From contig NZ_WVZN01000009.1 in assembly GCF_011772445.1 (NCBI RefSeq), positions 1 through 64,000 of the forward strand: a stretch of 64,000 nt of DNA. The letters are read 5' to 3'. Shown here piece after piece: positions 48,271 to 57,148 of the stretch. A program made the position numbers and the translations under genes. Below the pieces are notes generated by a model, which saw only the letters and a program-made list of their open reading frames with translations, was not told the origin of the DNA and did not search any database. How positions within the stretch are numbered: the stretch's first letter is position 1; every line of letters begins with the position of its first letter. The DNA comes from Hydrogenophaga sp. GTDB taxonomy: Bacteria > Pseudomonadota > Gammaproteobacteria > Burkholderiales > Burkholderiaceae_C.

Positions 48271-49283
48271 TTGACGGTCAGCGGCATCGCCACCTTGGTG
48301 AAGAAGGCGGGGTTGAACACGTCCTTGCAGTCCACCTTCTTCGGCAGGCCCATGTAGGTGTTCACGATCTCGGTGGAGGCGCACATCTTCTTCTCGTCGA
48401 TCCAGCCGATGCCGTTGTCGGCGTAGTTCTTCGTGCGCATCAGGTCGAAGCCCATCTGCATGTTGGCCTCGATGATGGCGAGGTCGATCTCGGGCACGCG
48501 CTTCTTGAAGATGGCCAAGGCTTCCTTGGGGTTGCTCATCACGTCGCGCCAGCCCATGTAGCTGGCTTCGAGGAAGGCCTTGAGCTGCTGCGGCTTGTCG
48601 GCCATGGTCTTCTCGCCCGCGATGATGGACATGGCGTAGAGGTCGAAGCCGTAGTCGGCCCACTGCAGGCGCACCGCCTTGCCCGCGCCCATGGCCTTGT
48701 CGTAGAAGGGCTGGCCGGTGGTGTAGTCGGCCACGCCGTCGACGCGCTTCTCGGCGATGGAGGCCACCTTGGCGGTGGGTTCGATGTTCACCCAGGTGAC
48801 CTTGTTGGGATCGATCTGGTTCAGGCGCGCGAAGGCGGGAAAGGCCAGGCGCTGGCTGTCGCCGGCGGGCGCGGCCACGGTCTTGCCTTCCAGGTCCTTG
48901 GGCTTGAGCAGAGGCTTGTCGGCGTGGCTGAAGAAGGTCATGGGCGTCTTGTCGAACACCATGCCCACCATCTTCACGCGCGCGCCGCGCGAGGCGGCCG
49001 AGATGACCGGCACCGCGTCGGCCAGGCCGGCGTCCGCGCGGCCGGTGTCCACCTTGGCGATGGAATCGCCCGAGCCCTTGGAGTTTTCCAGCGTCACGTC
49101 CAGGCCGCGCTGGGCGTAGTAGCCCTTGTCCAGCGCCACCCAGTAGGCGGCGTGGTCGCCCACGGCGAACCAGTTCAGGGCGAAAGTGAACTTCTCCTTG
49201 GCCTGCGCGGCGGCCGGCAGCGGCATCAGCGCCAGCAGCGCCGAACACAGGGCGGCGAGGGGAACAGCGATCCGGGGAGTCAT
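48267..49283 (-). CDS. ABC transporter substrate-binding protein (NitT/TauT, NMT1-like)
   Basis: A 338-residue periplasmic protein with a signal peptide (AALCSALLALMPLPAAAQA) and an NMT1/THI5-like body (FTFALNWFAVGDHAAYWVALDKGYYAQRGLDVTLENSKGSGDSI). Relatives bind thiamine precursors, sulfonates or nitrile-derived compounds. The ligand is unknown. The ATG at 49283 is preferred over upstream starts. It lies between the permease gene and the ATPase gene of the same importer. Confidence 0.9.
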   Translation of the reverse strand: MTPRIAVPLAALCSALLALMPLPAAAQAKEKFTFALNWFAVGDHAAYWVALDKGYYAQRGLDVTLENSKGSGDSIAKVDTGRADAGLADAVPVISAASRGARVKMVGMVFDKTPMTFFSHADKPLLKPKDLEGKTVAAPAGDSQRLAFPAFARLNQIDPNKVTWVNIEPTAKVASIAEKRVDGVADYTTGQPFYDKAMGAGKAVRLQWADYGFDLYAMSIIAGEKTMADKPQQLKAFLEASYMGWRDVMSNPKEALAIFKKRVPEIDLAIIEANMQMGFDLMRTKNYADNGIGWIDEKKMCASTEIVNTYMGLPKKVDCKDVFNPAFFTKVAMPLTVK

Positions 49284-49326
49284 GGTGCTTTCCTTTCGGA
49301 GGACGGGTGGGAGGGCGAACGGGGAA

Positions 49327-50103
49327 TCAGCGCGGCGCCTCTTCGGCCCAGGGCGCGAGCAGGCGGGAGAGCAAGGCCACCAGGCCATAGAGCAGCAGGC
49401 CCAGCACCGAGATCCACACCAGCGCGGCGAAGGCGGCCGGCGTGTTCATGCTGCTCTGCGTGGTGATGATCACGTAGCCCAGGCCTTTCTGCGAGGCCAC
49501 GAACTCGCCCACCACCGCGCCCACCACGGCCGAGGTGGCGGTGACCTTGAGCGCGCTCAGGATGTAGGGGTAGGCGTTGGGGATGCGGATCTTCAGGAAC
49601 ACCTTCCACTTGGGCGCGCTGAACACGCGGCCCAGGTCCACCATGTCCTGGTCGATCTGCGTGAGGCCCACGGCGGTGTTGATGACCACGGGGAAGAAGC
49701 CGATGAGCGCGCCGATCAGCATGTTGGGCAGGATGCCGTAGCCCAGCCACATGAGGAACAGCGGCGCGATGGCCACCTTGGGCAAGGTGTTCACGAACAC
49801 CAGGAAGGGCGTGAGCGCGCGCGAGATGCCCTGCGACCACGCGATAGCCATGCCCAGGGCCACACCGGCCACACCGGCCAGCACGAAGGCGCCGAGGATT
49901 TCCACGCCGGTGATCCAGCTGTGCGCGAGCCAGGGGATCTCGTCGCTGAGCATGGCCTGCCACACGGCGTAGGGGCCGGGCAGCAGGTACTCGCGGATGT
50001 CGAACACGGTGACCGCGAGCTGCCAGAGCAGGATGAAGCCCACGAACAGGCCGATGGCGGGCAGGTAGTGGGCGGTCCAGCGCACGAGCTTGTTCTGGGT
50101 CAT
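49327..50103 (-). CDS. ABC transporter permease (NitT/TauT type)
   Basis: A 258-residue inner-membrane permease with about six hydrophobic segments. The cytoplasmic EAA loop is visible as a segment around VDLGRVFSAPKWKVFLKIRIPNAYPYILSALKV. The start is the ATG at 50103, with AAGGAA about eight bases upstream. An earlier TTG would add seven residues. It follows the DapA-like gene by 24 bases. Confidence 0.92.
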   Translation of the reverse strand: MTQNKLVRWTAHYLPAIGLFVGFILLWQLAVTVFDIREYLLPGPYAVWQAMLSDEIPWLAHSWITGVEILGAFVLAGVAGVALGMAIAWSQGISRALTPFLVFVNTLPKVAIAPLFLMWLGYGILPNMLIGALIGFFPVVINTAVGLTQIDQDMVDLGRVFSAPKWKVFLKIRIPNAYPYILSALKVTATSAVVGAVVGEFVASQKGLGYVIITTQSSMNTPAAFAALVWISVLGLLLYGLVALLSRLLAPWAEEAPR

Positions 50104-50127
50104 GGTGGGTTCCTTGCTAGGCAATGC

Positions 50128-51192
50128 TCAGGCCAGCCAGCGGCTCAGCCCTTCGGCCACGAAGGCGTCGTCGGCCAGCTCGCCGTGCTGCGCGTACACG
50201 CGGTCGATCTGCTCTTTCTGCCCGGGGCTGAGGCCTTCGTTGGGGTCCAGGCACCAGATGCCTTCGAGCAGGCCCTGGCGGCGCAGCACCTCGTGGCAGC
50301 CGGCGATGCAGCCGTGGAAGTCGTTGGCGACGTCGAAGAAGGCGCTGTTGCAGTCGGTGACCCGGCTGTCGAGCGCGAGCATCTCGGCGCTCACCGCCGG
50401 CTCGCGCGCCGCGGCCTGGCATTGCGCCAGCAGGCGCACCGCGCCCGAGGTCCAGACCGACCAGTGGCCCAGCAGGCCGCCACGGAAGCGCACGCTCACG
50501 GGCTGGCCATCGCGCATGACGGTGAAGGGCGTGAGCAGGTCCAGCACGATGTGGTCGTCGTTGCCGGTGTAGAGCGTCACGCGGTCCTCGGCGCGCGCCT
50601 CGACCACGCCGCGCACCACGTCGAGCGTGCGGTAGCGGTGGAAGGGTGCGACCTTGATCGCGACCACGTTGGGGAGGGCCGCGAAGCGCGCCCAGAACGC
50701 GGCGCTCAAGTCCATGCCGCCCACGGCGGGCTGCAGATAGAAGCCGATCAGCGGGATCTCCTGCGACACGGCCTCGCAGTGCGCGATCAGCGCGTCCTCG
50801 CTCTCGCCCTTCATGGCGGCCAGGCTCAGCAGGCCGGCGTGGTAGCCCAGGCCCAGGGCCAGGCGCGCCTCGGCCATGGCCTGTTCGGTGCGGCCGCAGA
50901 CGCCCGCCACCATGGCGAGCTCGCGGCCGGGGGCCACCCAGTCGCGCGCGGTGTCTATCGCCAGGCGCAGCACCTCTTCGTAGAGACCGACTTCGCGGAT
51001 GGCGAACTGCGTGGTGTGCACGCCCACGGCCAGGCCACCGGCGCCAGCGTCCAGGTAGTAGCGGCTGAGCGCGCGCTGGCGGCGCACGTCGAGCTGGCGC
51101 TGCGCGTTGAGCGCGAGCGGGTGCGCGGGGATGGCCAGGCCGCGCTGCAGCAGCGCGCGGGCGTGTTGGACGTGGGTGGGGCTCAGGCTCAT
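50128..51192 (-). CDS. DapA/N-acetylneuraminate lyase-superfamily protein
   Basis: A 354-residue (alpha/beta)8-barrel aldolase or dehydratase-type protein. The Schiff-base lysine is Lys180 in VVAIKVAPF, and the general-base Tyr152 lies in LIGFYLQPAVGG. It is longer than DapA (about 290 residues) by C-terminal helices. The reaction is likely a retro-aldol or dehydration on a 2-oxo acid derived from the imported compound. It lies between the GNAT gene and the transporter genes. Confidence 0.85.
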   Translation of the reverse strand: MSLSPTHVQHARALLQRGLAIPAHPLALNAQRQLDVRRQRALSRYYLDAGAGGLAVGVHTTQFAIREVGLYEEVLRLAIDTARDWVAPGRELAMVAGVCGRTEQAMAEARLALGLGYHAGLLSLAAMKGESEDALIAHCEAVSQEIPLIGFYLQPAVGGMDLSAAFWARFAALPNVVAIKVAPFHRYRTLDVVRGVVEARAEDRVTLYTGNDDHIVLDLLTPFTVMRDGQPVSVRFRGGLLGHWSVWTSGAVRLLAQCQAAAREPAVSAEMLALDSRVTDCNSAFFDVANDFHGCIAGCHEVLRRQGLLEGIWCLDPNEGLSPGQKEQIDRVYAQHGELADDAFVAEGLSRWLA

Positions 51193-51198
51193 GGGGTG

Positions 51199-52071
51199 TC
51201 AACCAAATTCGGGGCCGGCCACGACGAAGAGCCGGTGGGGGACGGAGGCGATGGGAGCGGCGCCGAGCGCCATGCGCGCGAAGGAACGCTGGCGCGCAAA
51301 GCCGTGCTGCGCGAGCCAGGCCGTCAATGCGGTCCAGCGCTCGGGCACGTCGAGGAACACGGGGCCGGTGAGCGCGGCGAACGTGGCCTGGAGCAGCGAC
51401 ACGGCCGAGGCCTCGTCGGCGGCCACGAGCGGGCCCACCTGCGTGGCGCGGCGGCCCTGGCGGGCCAGTGCGAAGCCGGTGTTGTCCGGCGACGCGTGGA
51501 CGCGCGTGCCGGGGCGCTGCAGGAAGTCGGTCAGCAGGGCACCGCGGTCAAAGCCATTGGCCTGGGCGTCCAGGCCTGCGATGGCTGCGGCGTCCACCGC
51601 GTTCGTGGCGTGCGTCGCCGGTGCCTGGGCCAGCGTGCCTTCCCAGCGCGAGAGCGCGAAGCCGGCCTCGAAGCCGAGCTTCGCGTAGGCCGGTTGCCCG
51701 GCCGGCGTGGCGTCCAGCACCGGCGTGGCGCCCAGCGCGCGCAGGTGCGCGATGCAGTGCCCCATCAGCGACGTGGCCAGGCCCTGGTGCCGCCACTCGG
51801 CGGCCACCAGCACCATGGAGATCCAGCCGATGCCACCGCCCGCTCCGTTGCCCACACCTTGGCCCACCCCTGAGCCATAAGGCAAGGCCGCCGCGGTGGC
51901 GACCAGGCGCCCGTTGTCCGCGGCGCGCAGGCCGAAGACGCGGCCGTGGCGCACGAAGAAGCGCCAGTCCCCGGCGGTCTGGTTCCAGCCCGCCGCGTCC
52001 GACAGCGCCAGGCCGTCCGGCGCGTCGTCCGGACCCAGCACCACCAGGCTCAGGGCCTCAGAAGGCGCCAT
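51199..52071 (-). CDS. GNAT family N-acetyltransferase (two-domain)
   Basis: A 290-residue protein with an N-terminal GNAT domain, where VLVAAEWRHQGLATSLMGHCIAHLRALG forms the acetyl-CoA-binding motif A and PAYAKLGFEAGFALSRWEG the end of the fold. A second, GNAT-like half is less conserved. The substrate is unknown. Its start overlaps the stop of the epimerase gene by 14 bases. Confidence 0.85.
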   Translation of the reverse strand: MAPSEALSLVVLGPDDAPDGLALSDAAGWNQTAGDWRFFVRHGRVFGLRAADNGRLVATAAALPYGSGVGQGVGNGAGGGIGWISMVLVAAEWRHQGLATSLMGHCIAHLRALGATPVLDATPAGQPAYAKLGFEAGFALSRWEGTLAQAPATHATNAVDAAAIAGLDAQANGFDRGALLTDFLQRPGTRVHASPDNTGFALARQGRRATQVGPLVAADEASAVSLLQATFAALTGPVFLDVPERWTALTAWLAQHGFARQRSFARMALGAAPIASVPHRLFVVAGPEFG

Positions 52072-53137
52072 CCCTGACCTCGAACTTGGTCGGCTTGTTG
52101 AAGGCGGGCTGCTCGCGCTTCACCCAGTCGGCCACCCAGTCGAGCATGGCGCCCAGCGGCACCAGCGGATAGCCGAACAGGCGGCAGGCCAGCGTGGTGT
52201 CCGACAGCAGGGCGGTGCTGGCCTCCTGGCCCACCACCTTGGCCGGCACGCCCAGGCGGGTGGCGAATTGTTCGACGAGCCAGCGCACCGACAGGGTCTC
52301 GGGCCCCGTGCAGTTGATCGGCGTGGCCGGCGTGGTGCAGTGGCGCAGGCAACGCAGCACCTGCGCGTTGGCATCGCCCTGCCAGATCACGTTCACGTGG
52401 CCCATGGTCACGTCCACGGCCTCGCCGCGGTGCACCTTGGAGGCCACGTCGTAGAGCACGCCGTAGCGCATGTCGATGGCGTAGTTGAGGCGGAAGAGGC
52501 GCCCCGGCGTGCCGTGCCGCGCCGAGAAGTACTCGAACATGCGCTCGCGCCCGATGCACGACTGCGCGTACTCGCCCAGCGGGGCGGGCTGCGTGCTCTC
52601 GCTGGCGCCCTGCCGGCCCACGGTGGTGAGCGGGTAGATGTTGCCGGTGGAGAAGCCCACGATGCGCGAGTCGCGAAAGGTGTCGGCCACGAGGGCCGGC
52701 ACGTGCGTGTTCATGGCCCAGGTGAGGGCCTGGTTGTCCTTGGCACCGAACTTGTGGCCGGCAGCGAAGACGATGTTCGGCACGCGCGGCAGGGCCTCGA
52801 TGGACGCGCGGTCCAGCAGGTCGGCGGTGATGGTCTCGATGCCCCAGGCCTCCAGGCGCTCGCGCACCTCGGGGTCGCTGAAGCGCGCCACGCCGATCAC
52901 GCGCTTGTGCGGCGCGGCGTTCCTGGCCAGGCGCGCGAGCGTGGGGCCCATCTTGCCGGCCACGCCGAGGATCATGAGGTCGCCGTCCACTTGCGCGAGG
53001 TCGTCGATGAGGGCCTGGCTGGGCCGCGACAGGAATTCCTCCAGCGCCTCGACGGACTCGAAGCGCTCGGGCAGGTGGGCCGGATCCAGCAAGGTGACGC
53101 GGCTGCGCCCCGAGGCCCCGGATGGCTGGCTTGGCAT
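52058..53137 (-). CDS. NAD(P)-dependent epimerase/dehydratase-like protein
   Basis: A 359-residue extended-SDR-type protein. LMILGVAGKMGPTLARLARNAAP gives a Rossmann motif that is looser than the usual TGxxGxxG, and the later SFSTGNIYPLTTV and SCIGRERMFEYFSAR region stands where the active-site Tyr-x3-Lys would be. That motif is not canonical, so activity is uncertain. The ATG at 53137 has AGGGG upstream. It is the first gene behind the palindromic promoter. Confidence 0.75.
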   Translation of the reverse strand: MPSQPSGASGRSRVTLLDPAHLPERFESVEALEEFLSRPSQALIDDLAQVDGDLMILGVAGKMGPTLARLARNAAPHKRVIGVARFSDPEVRERLEAWGIETITADLLDRASIEALPRVPNIVFAAGHKFGAKDNQALTWAMNTHVPALVADTFRDSRIVGFSTGNIYPLTTVGRQGASESTQPAPLGEYAQSCIGRERMFEYFSARHGTPGRLFRLNYAIDMRYGVLYDVASKVHRGEAVDVTMGHVNVIWQGDANAQVLRCLRHCTTPATPINCTGPETLSVRWLVEQFATRLGVPAKVVGQEASTALLSDTTLACRLFGYPLVPLGAMLDWVADWVKREQPAFNKPTKFEVRDGAF

Positions 53138-53170
53138 GGAATCGCCCCTTTTCTCAGACTCGATGGAATG

Positions 53171-53211
53171 AGCATAGGGGCGTGACCGCATAGCGTCAAC
53201 CGTTTGGTTGA
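53171..53211 (-). promoter_or_regulatory. promoter and palindromic operator of the epimerase-transporter-amidase cluster
   Basis: On the complement a -35 TTGACG (53194-53199) and -10 TATGCT (53171-53176) are spaced by 17 bases. The perfect 6+4+6 palindrome TCAACCGTTTGGTTGA (53196-53211) overlaps the -35. Its position and form suit a TetR-type repressor, and a TetR gene starts about 700 bases further upstream on the same strand. Confidence 0.75.
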
Positions 53212-53269
53212 AATGCGGCATAGGGGTATGCCAGCAGGGACGCCCGCCCAGGCCTCACCGAGGTGCGGA

Positions 53270-53917
53270 TCAGGCGCGCAGGCCGGCCATCGCGAAGGAG
53301 ACGACGTGCGCGCGGTAGGCGCTCACCGCCGCTTCGGACTGCAGGTCACGATCGAAGATCGACGCCAGCGTGAGGCGGTTGGAGAAGAAGAAGTACGACA
53401 TGCCCGCGACCGAGATGTACAGCTCCACCGGGTCGATGCCGCGGCGGAACACCTTGGCCCGGATGCCGCGCGCCAGGGTCTTGGCGATCAGTTCGATCAG
53501 GGGCGAGTTGGTGTCGCGGATGGCGCTGGAGTCGCGCACGTGCGGCGCGCCCTGCGCGTTCTCGTGGTTGAGCAGGCCGATGAAATCGGGGTGCTGCGCC
53601 AGGTAGTCGAACGAAAAGCCGATGAGCGCGGCCATGGCCTCCTCGGGCTTCATGTCGCCCAGCTTGAGGCTGCGCTCCTGCGTGCGGATCTCGGTGTAGA
53701 CCACCTCGAGCGCTGTGCGGTACAGGTCTTCCTTGCTACCGAAATAGTAGTAGAGGAGCTGTTTGTTGACGCCGGCGCGGGCCGCGATCTCGTTGACGCG
53801 CGCGCCGGTGAGGCCCTTGGCGGAGAACTCTGCGCGGGCCGCCGCGAGGATGGCCGCGCGCGCGGCACTGCTGTCGGCGTCGGGTGTGCTGCTGGCGGCG
53901 GCGCGGCGTGTGGGCAT
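53270..53917 (-). CDS. TetR family transcriptional regulator
   Basis: A 215-residue repressor-type protein. The N-terminal helix-turn-helix is VNEIAARAGVNKQLLYYYFGSKEDLY, followed by an all-helical ligand domain (TetR_C-like, RutR-type length). The start is the ATG at 53917; a longer start at 54046 would add a basic segment that is not conserved. It lies just upstream of the cluster it probably controls, on the same strand. Confidence 0.9.
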   Translation of the reverse strand: MPTRRAAASSTPDADSSAARAAILAAARAEFSAKGLTGARVNEIAARAGVNKQLLYYYFGSKEDLYRTALEVVYTEIRTQERSLKLGDMKPEEAMAALIGFSFDYLAQHPDFIGLLNHENAQGAPHVRDSSAIRDTNSPLIELIAKTLARGIRAKVFRRGIDPVELYISVAGMSYFFFSNRLTLASIFDRDLQSEAAVSAYRAHVVSFAMAGLRA

Positions 53918-53984
53918 CGTGGGTCGACCGGTTGCGGTGCGCGGGATTATCGGCGCGAGCCCTCGGCGCGAAACGGATGCACCC

Positions 53985-54470
53985 TCATTCGGACGCCTCG
54001 AGGGTCGTCGCCCGACGATCCCGTCGCGCCTGCCGCTGGCGCTCAAGCGAGTCGTTCAGCTCCGTCAACCGCAGGAGAAGGGTGTCCGTGCACACGACGC
54101 CGAAGGTCTTCACGTCATCGCTGGCGAGCAGATCGCTCAGGAGCTGTGCGGCCCGCAGCCCGTCCTGCGGCACATCGGCGAGTTCGGACAGCATGCGCCG
54201 CATGAGTCGGCGGAACGTCCCCGCCCCCCGAGGGCGAACGGGGTCCAGCGCATTGGTGAAGTCGCGCCCGACATCTTTCACGCGGGCGTCCGCGGCCTGC
54301 CCGGTCTTGTTCACCAGCACCAGGACGTGTCCGCGTTTGACGCCCTGGAGCCACTCCAGCATCTCGCCCGGCGTGGGCTGGTTGGCGATGCGGTGCCGGC
54401 GTTGGCGGTCATCGGCTTTGCGCTGCTGCTGGCTGGTGCTGAGAAAGAGCTTCGAAGCGGACTTGATCAT
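53985..54470 (-). CDS. hypothetical protein
   Basis: A 161-residue, strongly charged soluble protein that I do not recognise. It is mostly helical (ANQPTPGEMLEWLQGV, GTFRRLMRRMLSELADV, LTELNDSLERQRQARRDRR), with a hydrophobic strand HVLVLVNKTG. The ATG at 54470 has no clear ribosome site. The 67 bases to the TetR gene hold no promoter that I can point to. Confidence 0.55.
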   Translation of the reverse strand: MIKSASKLFLSTSQQQRKADDRQRRHRIANQPTPGEMLEWLQGVKRGHVLVLVNKTGQAADARVKDVGRDFTNALDPVRPRGAGTFRRLMRRMLSELADVPQDGLRAAQLLSDLLASDDVKTFGVVCTDTLLLRLTELNDSLERQRQARRDRRATTLEASE

Positions 54471-54611
54471 GGACAGGGCGCACCACCGCGCGATATGACG
54501 ACCGTCCTATCGTGGGCAATGGCCCCGGTGGGGTTCCGCCGGGCATGGTGCGCGTGAGGTTTGCCTGATGCCTTCGGCCGCCGCACGGCCGCTGCGCACG
54601 CATGCCCCCGC

Positions 54612-55010
54612 TCAACGCTGCGGGCCGAGCCGGTGCGTGAACGCCACCGCCAGCGCGCTGACGAGGAAGAAGGCCTGCAACTCCAGGCGCCAGCCGCCGG
54701 AGTTGGTCACGTCCAGGAAATGGCCCGAGTGCACCAGCACCAGCGCCACCACCATGTTGAGAAAGATCACCAGCGCGGCCGGGACCACCCAGAAGCCCAC
54801 CAGCAGCATCAGCGGCGCCACCACCTCGCCGAGGTACACCGCATAGCCCAGAAAGCCCGGCAGGCCGTGCGCGCTGACCATGCCCACGATGCCGCCCACG
54901 CCATTGGTGATCTTGGACCAGCCGTGGAAGAGCATGAGGATGGCCAGCGTCCAGCGCAGCAGCAGCACGCCGAAGCGCGGTTGGTCGAAGAGGGCGTTGA
55001 GAGCGTTCAT
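54612..55010 (-). CDS. DoxX family membrane protein
   Basis: A 132-residue protein with four membrane segments (VLLLRWTLAILMLFHGWSK; YAVYLGEVVAPLMLLVGFWVV; ALVIFLNMVVALVLVHSGHF; FFLVSALAVAFTHRLG). The family is linked to redox or quinone-related functions, but no precise activity is known. The ATG at 55010 is preferred to an upstream start at 55070. It stands alone. Confidence 0.82.
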   Translation of the reverse strand: MNALNALFDQPRFGVLLLRWTLAILMLFHGWSKITNGVGGIVGMVSAHGLPGFLGYAVYLGEVVAPLMLLVGFWVVPAALVIFLNMVVALVLVHSGHFLDVTNSGGWRLELQAFFLVSALAVAFTHRLGPQR

Positions 55011-55133
55011 GAAGCAAGGTGAAAAAGAGCCGTCGACAGTGACGGGGGACCCGAGCATGCCACGGCCCACAGGCTCCCCCGGCTGGCTTCCCGCTCTTCT
55101 TTTTCAAGCGCGGCCGCGCGCGTGGGTTGCCGT

Positions 55134-55631
55134 TCAGGCGTGAGCCATCACCACCGCGCCATCGCGGTTCACCGCCAGGCTCTTGTAAGCCTGGGCATAG
55201 TGCTGGCGCATGTGCACCAGGTCCTTGAGGTAGCTGCGGCCCAGGGTCCGCTTGTCCGCGTCGCTGATGAGCTTGCCCGCCACCTGGAAGAACTTGCGCT
55301 CCTCTTCGCGCAGGTGGTGATGCACTTTGTGGCTCAGGCGCTTGGCCGTCTCCAGCCAGTCCGCGGTGCGCTTGTCCGGCACGCTCAGGTCTTCGCACAG
55401 CTCCTCGATGGTGTGGTGTTCGGCCAGTGCGTGGCGCGAGGAGCTCAGGCCGGGGTTGGTCATGAGCATGGGCACGTACAGGAAGCGCTCCTCGGCGGCG
55501 GCGTGGGCCTCGAGCTCGACCTTCAGCATCAGGAAGATGGCGTCGCGGTCGGCGGGTTTCACGCGCAGCAGGCGCCGGCTCAGGCTTCGTTGCAACTCGT
55601 GGCTCTCTCGCAGGGCTTCGAAGATGTTCAT
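55134..55631 (-). CDS. hemerythrin HHE cation-binding domain protein
   Basis: A 165-residue four-helix protein. Candidate di-iron ligands are His in RESHELQ, His and Glu in LEAHAAAEERFLY, His in LAEHHTIEELCED and the HKVHHHLREEERKFF helix. Such proteins bind oxygen or sense iron and redox state. The start at 55631 has no strong ribosome site. It has no operon partner. Confidence 0.88.
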   Translation of the reverse strand: MNIFEALRESHELQRSLSRRLLRVKPADRDAIFLMLKVELEAHAAAEERFLYVPMLMTNPGLSSSRHALAEHHTIEELCEDLSVPDKRTADWLETAKRLSHKVHHHLREEERKFFQVAGKLISDADKRTLGRSYLKDLVHMRQHYAQAYKSLAVNRDGAVVMAHA

Positions 55632-55760
55632 GCGTGGGGACGAAAGTTCATCGGCCTTCGATCATGTGCGCGCCCTCGCGCCCGCCCGCGTCGGACACGT
55701 CCGACGCGGCCGTCGGCTCACGCGCCGTGACGCCGCGCGCCGATTCCGACATGATTCGGC

Positions 55761-56120
55761 ATGGACGACGCTTCCCAGATCCACATCCCCGAGAGTTTCA
55801 TCCGGCTCCACGCCCGGCCGAACCAGCCCCGGCCCGCCCACCTGGCCGCGCACATCGCCCGCCGCTTCGAGGTGTGCGACGACATGGCCGCCGCGCTGGT
55901 CACCCGCGCCCAGGAGGTGCAGTTCAAGCTCGGCATCACCGAGGCCGACGTCATCGACAAGGTGCTGGAAGGCCTGCTGGAGCTGGCGGGCGAGGACGCC
56001 GACAGCGTGCTCTCACCCCCCGAGGCACGCTGGGTGGTGTGTCACATGGCCGAGCAGCTGGGCTGGGCGGAGCACCTGAGCCCCGAGTTGCGGGCCATGG
56101 CGGGCGGCCTGCTGCAGTAG
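55761..56120 (+). CDS. hypothetical protein
   Basis: A 119-residue soluble, mainly helical protein starting MDDASQIHIPESFIRLHARP. Composition and codon pattern fit a real gene, but I do not recognise the family. It lies alone between the hemerythrin and DUF3892 genes. Confidence 0.6.
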   Translation: MDDASQIHIPESFIRLHARPNQPRPAHLAAHIARRFEVCDDMAAALVTRAQEVQFKLGITEADVIDKVLEGLLELAGEDADSVLSPPEARWVVCHMAEQLGWAEHLSPELRAMAGGLLQ

Positions 56121-56131
56121 GCGCCGGCGCG

Positions 56132-56434
56132 CTACCCCACCAGTTCGCAGGTGCGCCCGCATTCGGGCAAGGACAGGAGGTGGTCCGTCCAGCCGCCAGC
56201 GCGTTGCGTGCGCAGGTAGGGCGCGTGGCCCGGCTCGCGCACCACACCGATGTAGCAGCGCTCGCCGCTGGCCTTGTCGATGGTGTAGTACGCCTCCGCC
56301 CCGGACTCGACGCGCCGGATCACCGAATCGCGCGTGAGGCGCCAGTGGTTGGCGATGTGGCCCACATGGGTGAGCTGCTCGTGCCCGGCCGAGCGGCTGA
56401 GGCGGGTGACACAGTTGACTTCGAACTCGCGCAT
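56132..56434 (-). CDS. DUF3892 family protein
   Basis: A 100-residue protein that fits DUF3892 over its whole length: HVGHIANHWRLTRDSVIRRVESGAEAYYTI, then CYIGVVREPGHAPYLRTQRAGGWTDHLLSLPEC. The function of the family is unknown. It is divergent from the restriction-modification locus across a short AT-rich gap. Confidence 0.75.
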   Translation of the reverse strand: MREFEVNCVTRLSRSAGHEQLTHVGHIANHWRLTRDSVIRRVESGAEAYYTIDKASGERCYIGVVREPGHAPYLRTQRAGGWTDHLLSLPECGRTCELVG

Positions 56435-56540
56435 GCGTTTCCTCCCTGGAAATATGCATCATCTGGCTTGAAGTGTGAGCACTTTAAGCTTACTTGCTCT
56501 GCCGCAGAGGCGCAATCAGAATTTCACGTCATTCCCCTTG

Positions 56541-57134
56541 ATGCAAATGATTTCATCATTGAAAGTGCTCGCCGAGGTGCGGGCGGGCCATCCCTTCCGG
56601 GGCAGCGTGCCGCTCGTGGAAGGCGGCAACACGCGGGTCATCCAGATGCGCGACGTCTCACCCGACGGCACCGTGGCCTGGGACCACCTGGCGCGCACCG
56701 ACCTCGCTGGCAACCGGTCGCCCGACTGGCTGCGGGACGGTGACCTCCTGTTCGTCGCGCGCGGCGCGCGCTACTACGCCGTGTGCCTGAGCCAGGTGCC
56801 TTCCGGCACGGTGTGCGCGCAGCACTTCTTCGTGCTGCGCAGCAAGACCGAGGGCGTGCTGCCCGAGTACCTGGCCTGGCACATCAACCGCGCGCCCAGC
56901 CAGCGCTACCTGCGCAACAACGCCGAAGGCTCCGACCAGCTCAGCATCCGCCGCGCGGTGCTGGAGGAGCTGCCCGTGGCCGTGCCCGAGCTGGCGCGGC
57001 AACGCCTGCTGGTGAACCTGGGCGCCGCGGCGGTGCAGGAACGGCGGCGTTTCGAAGCCTTGATCCACAACCGCGAGCTACAACTCGACGCGCTTGCGCA
57101 ACGCCTGCTCTCGCCATCCCCCCGCCCGCGCTGA
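56541..57134 (+). CDS. half-size type I specificity (HsdS-like) protein
   Basis: A protein of about 197 residues with a single target-recognition-like domain (VLAEVRAGHPFRG...DGDLLFVARGARYYAVCLSQ...LRSKTEGVLPEYLAWHINRAPSQRYLRNNAEG) and one coiled helix at the end. It resembles one half of an HsdS. The gene starts at one of two close ATGs (56541 or 56547) and ends 14 bases before hsdM. A full two-domain hsdS lies after hsdM, so this is an extra specificity-like subunit. Whether it joins the complex is unknown. Confidence 0.7.
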   Translation: MQMISSLKVLAEVRAGHPFRGSVPLVEGGNTRVIQMRDVSPDGTVAWDHLARTDLAGNRSPDWLRDGDLLFVARGARYYAVCLSQVPSGTVCAQHFFVLRSKTEGVLPEYLAWHINRAPSQRYLRNNAEGSDQLSIRRAVLEELPVAVPELARQRLLVNLGAAAVQERRRFEALIHNRELQLDALAQRLLSPSPRPR

Positions 57135-57148
57135 CCCTTCCCACCGAC

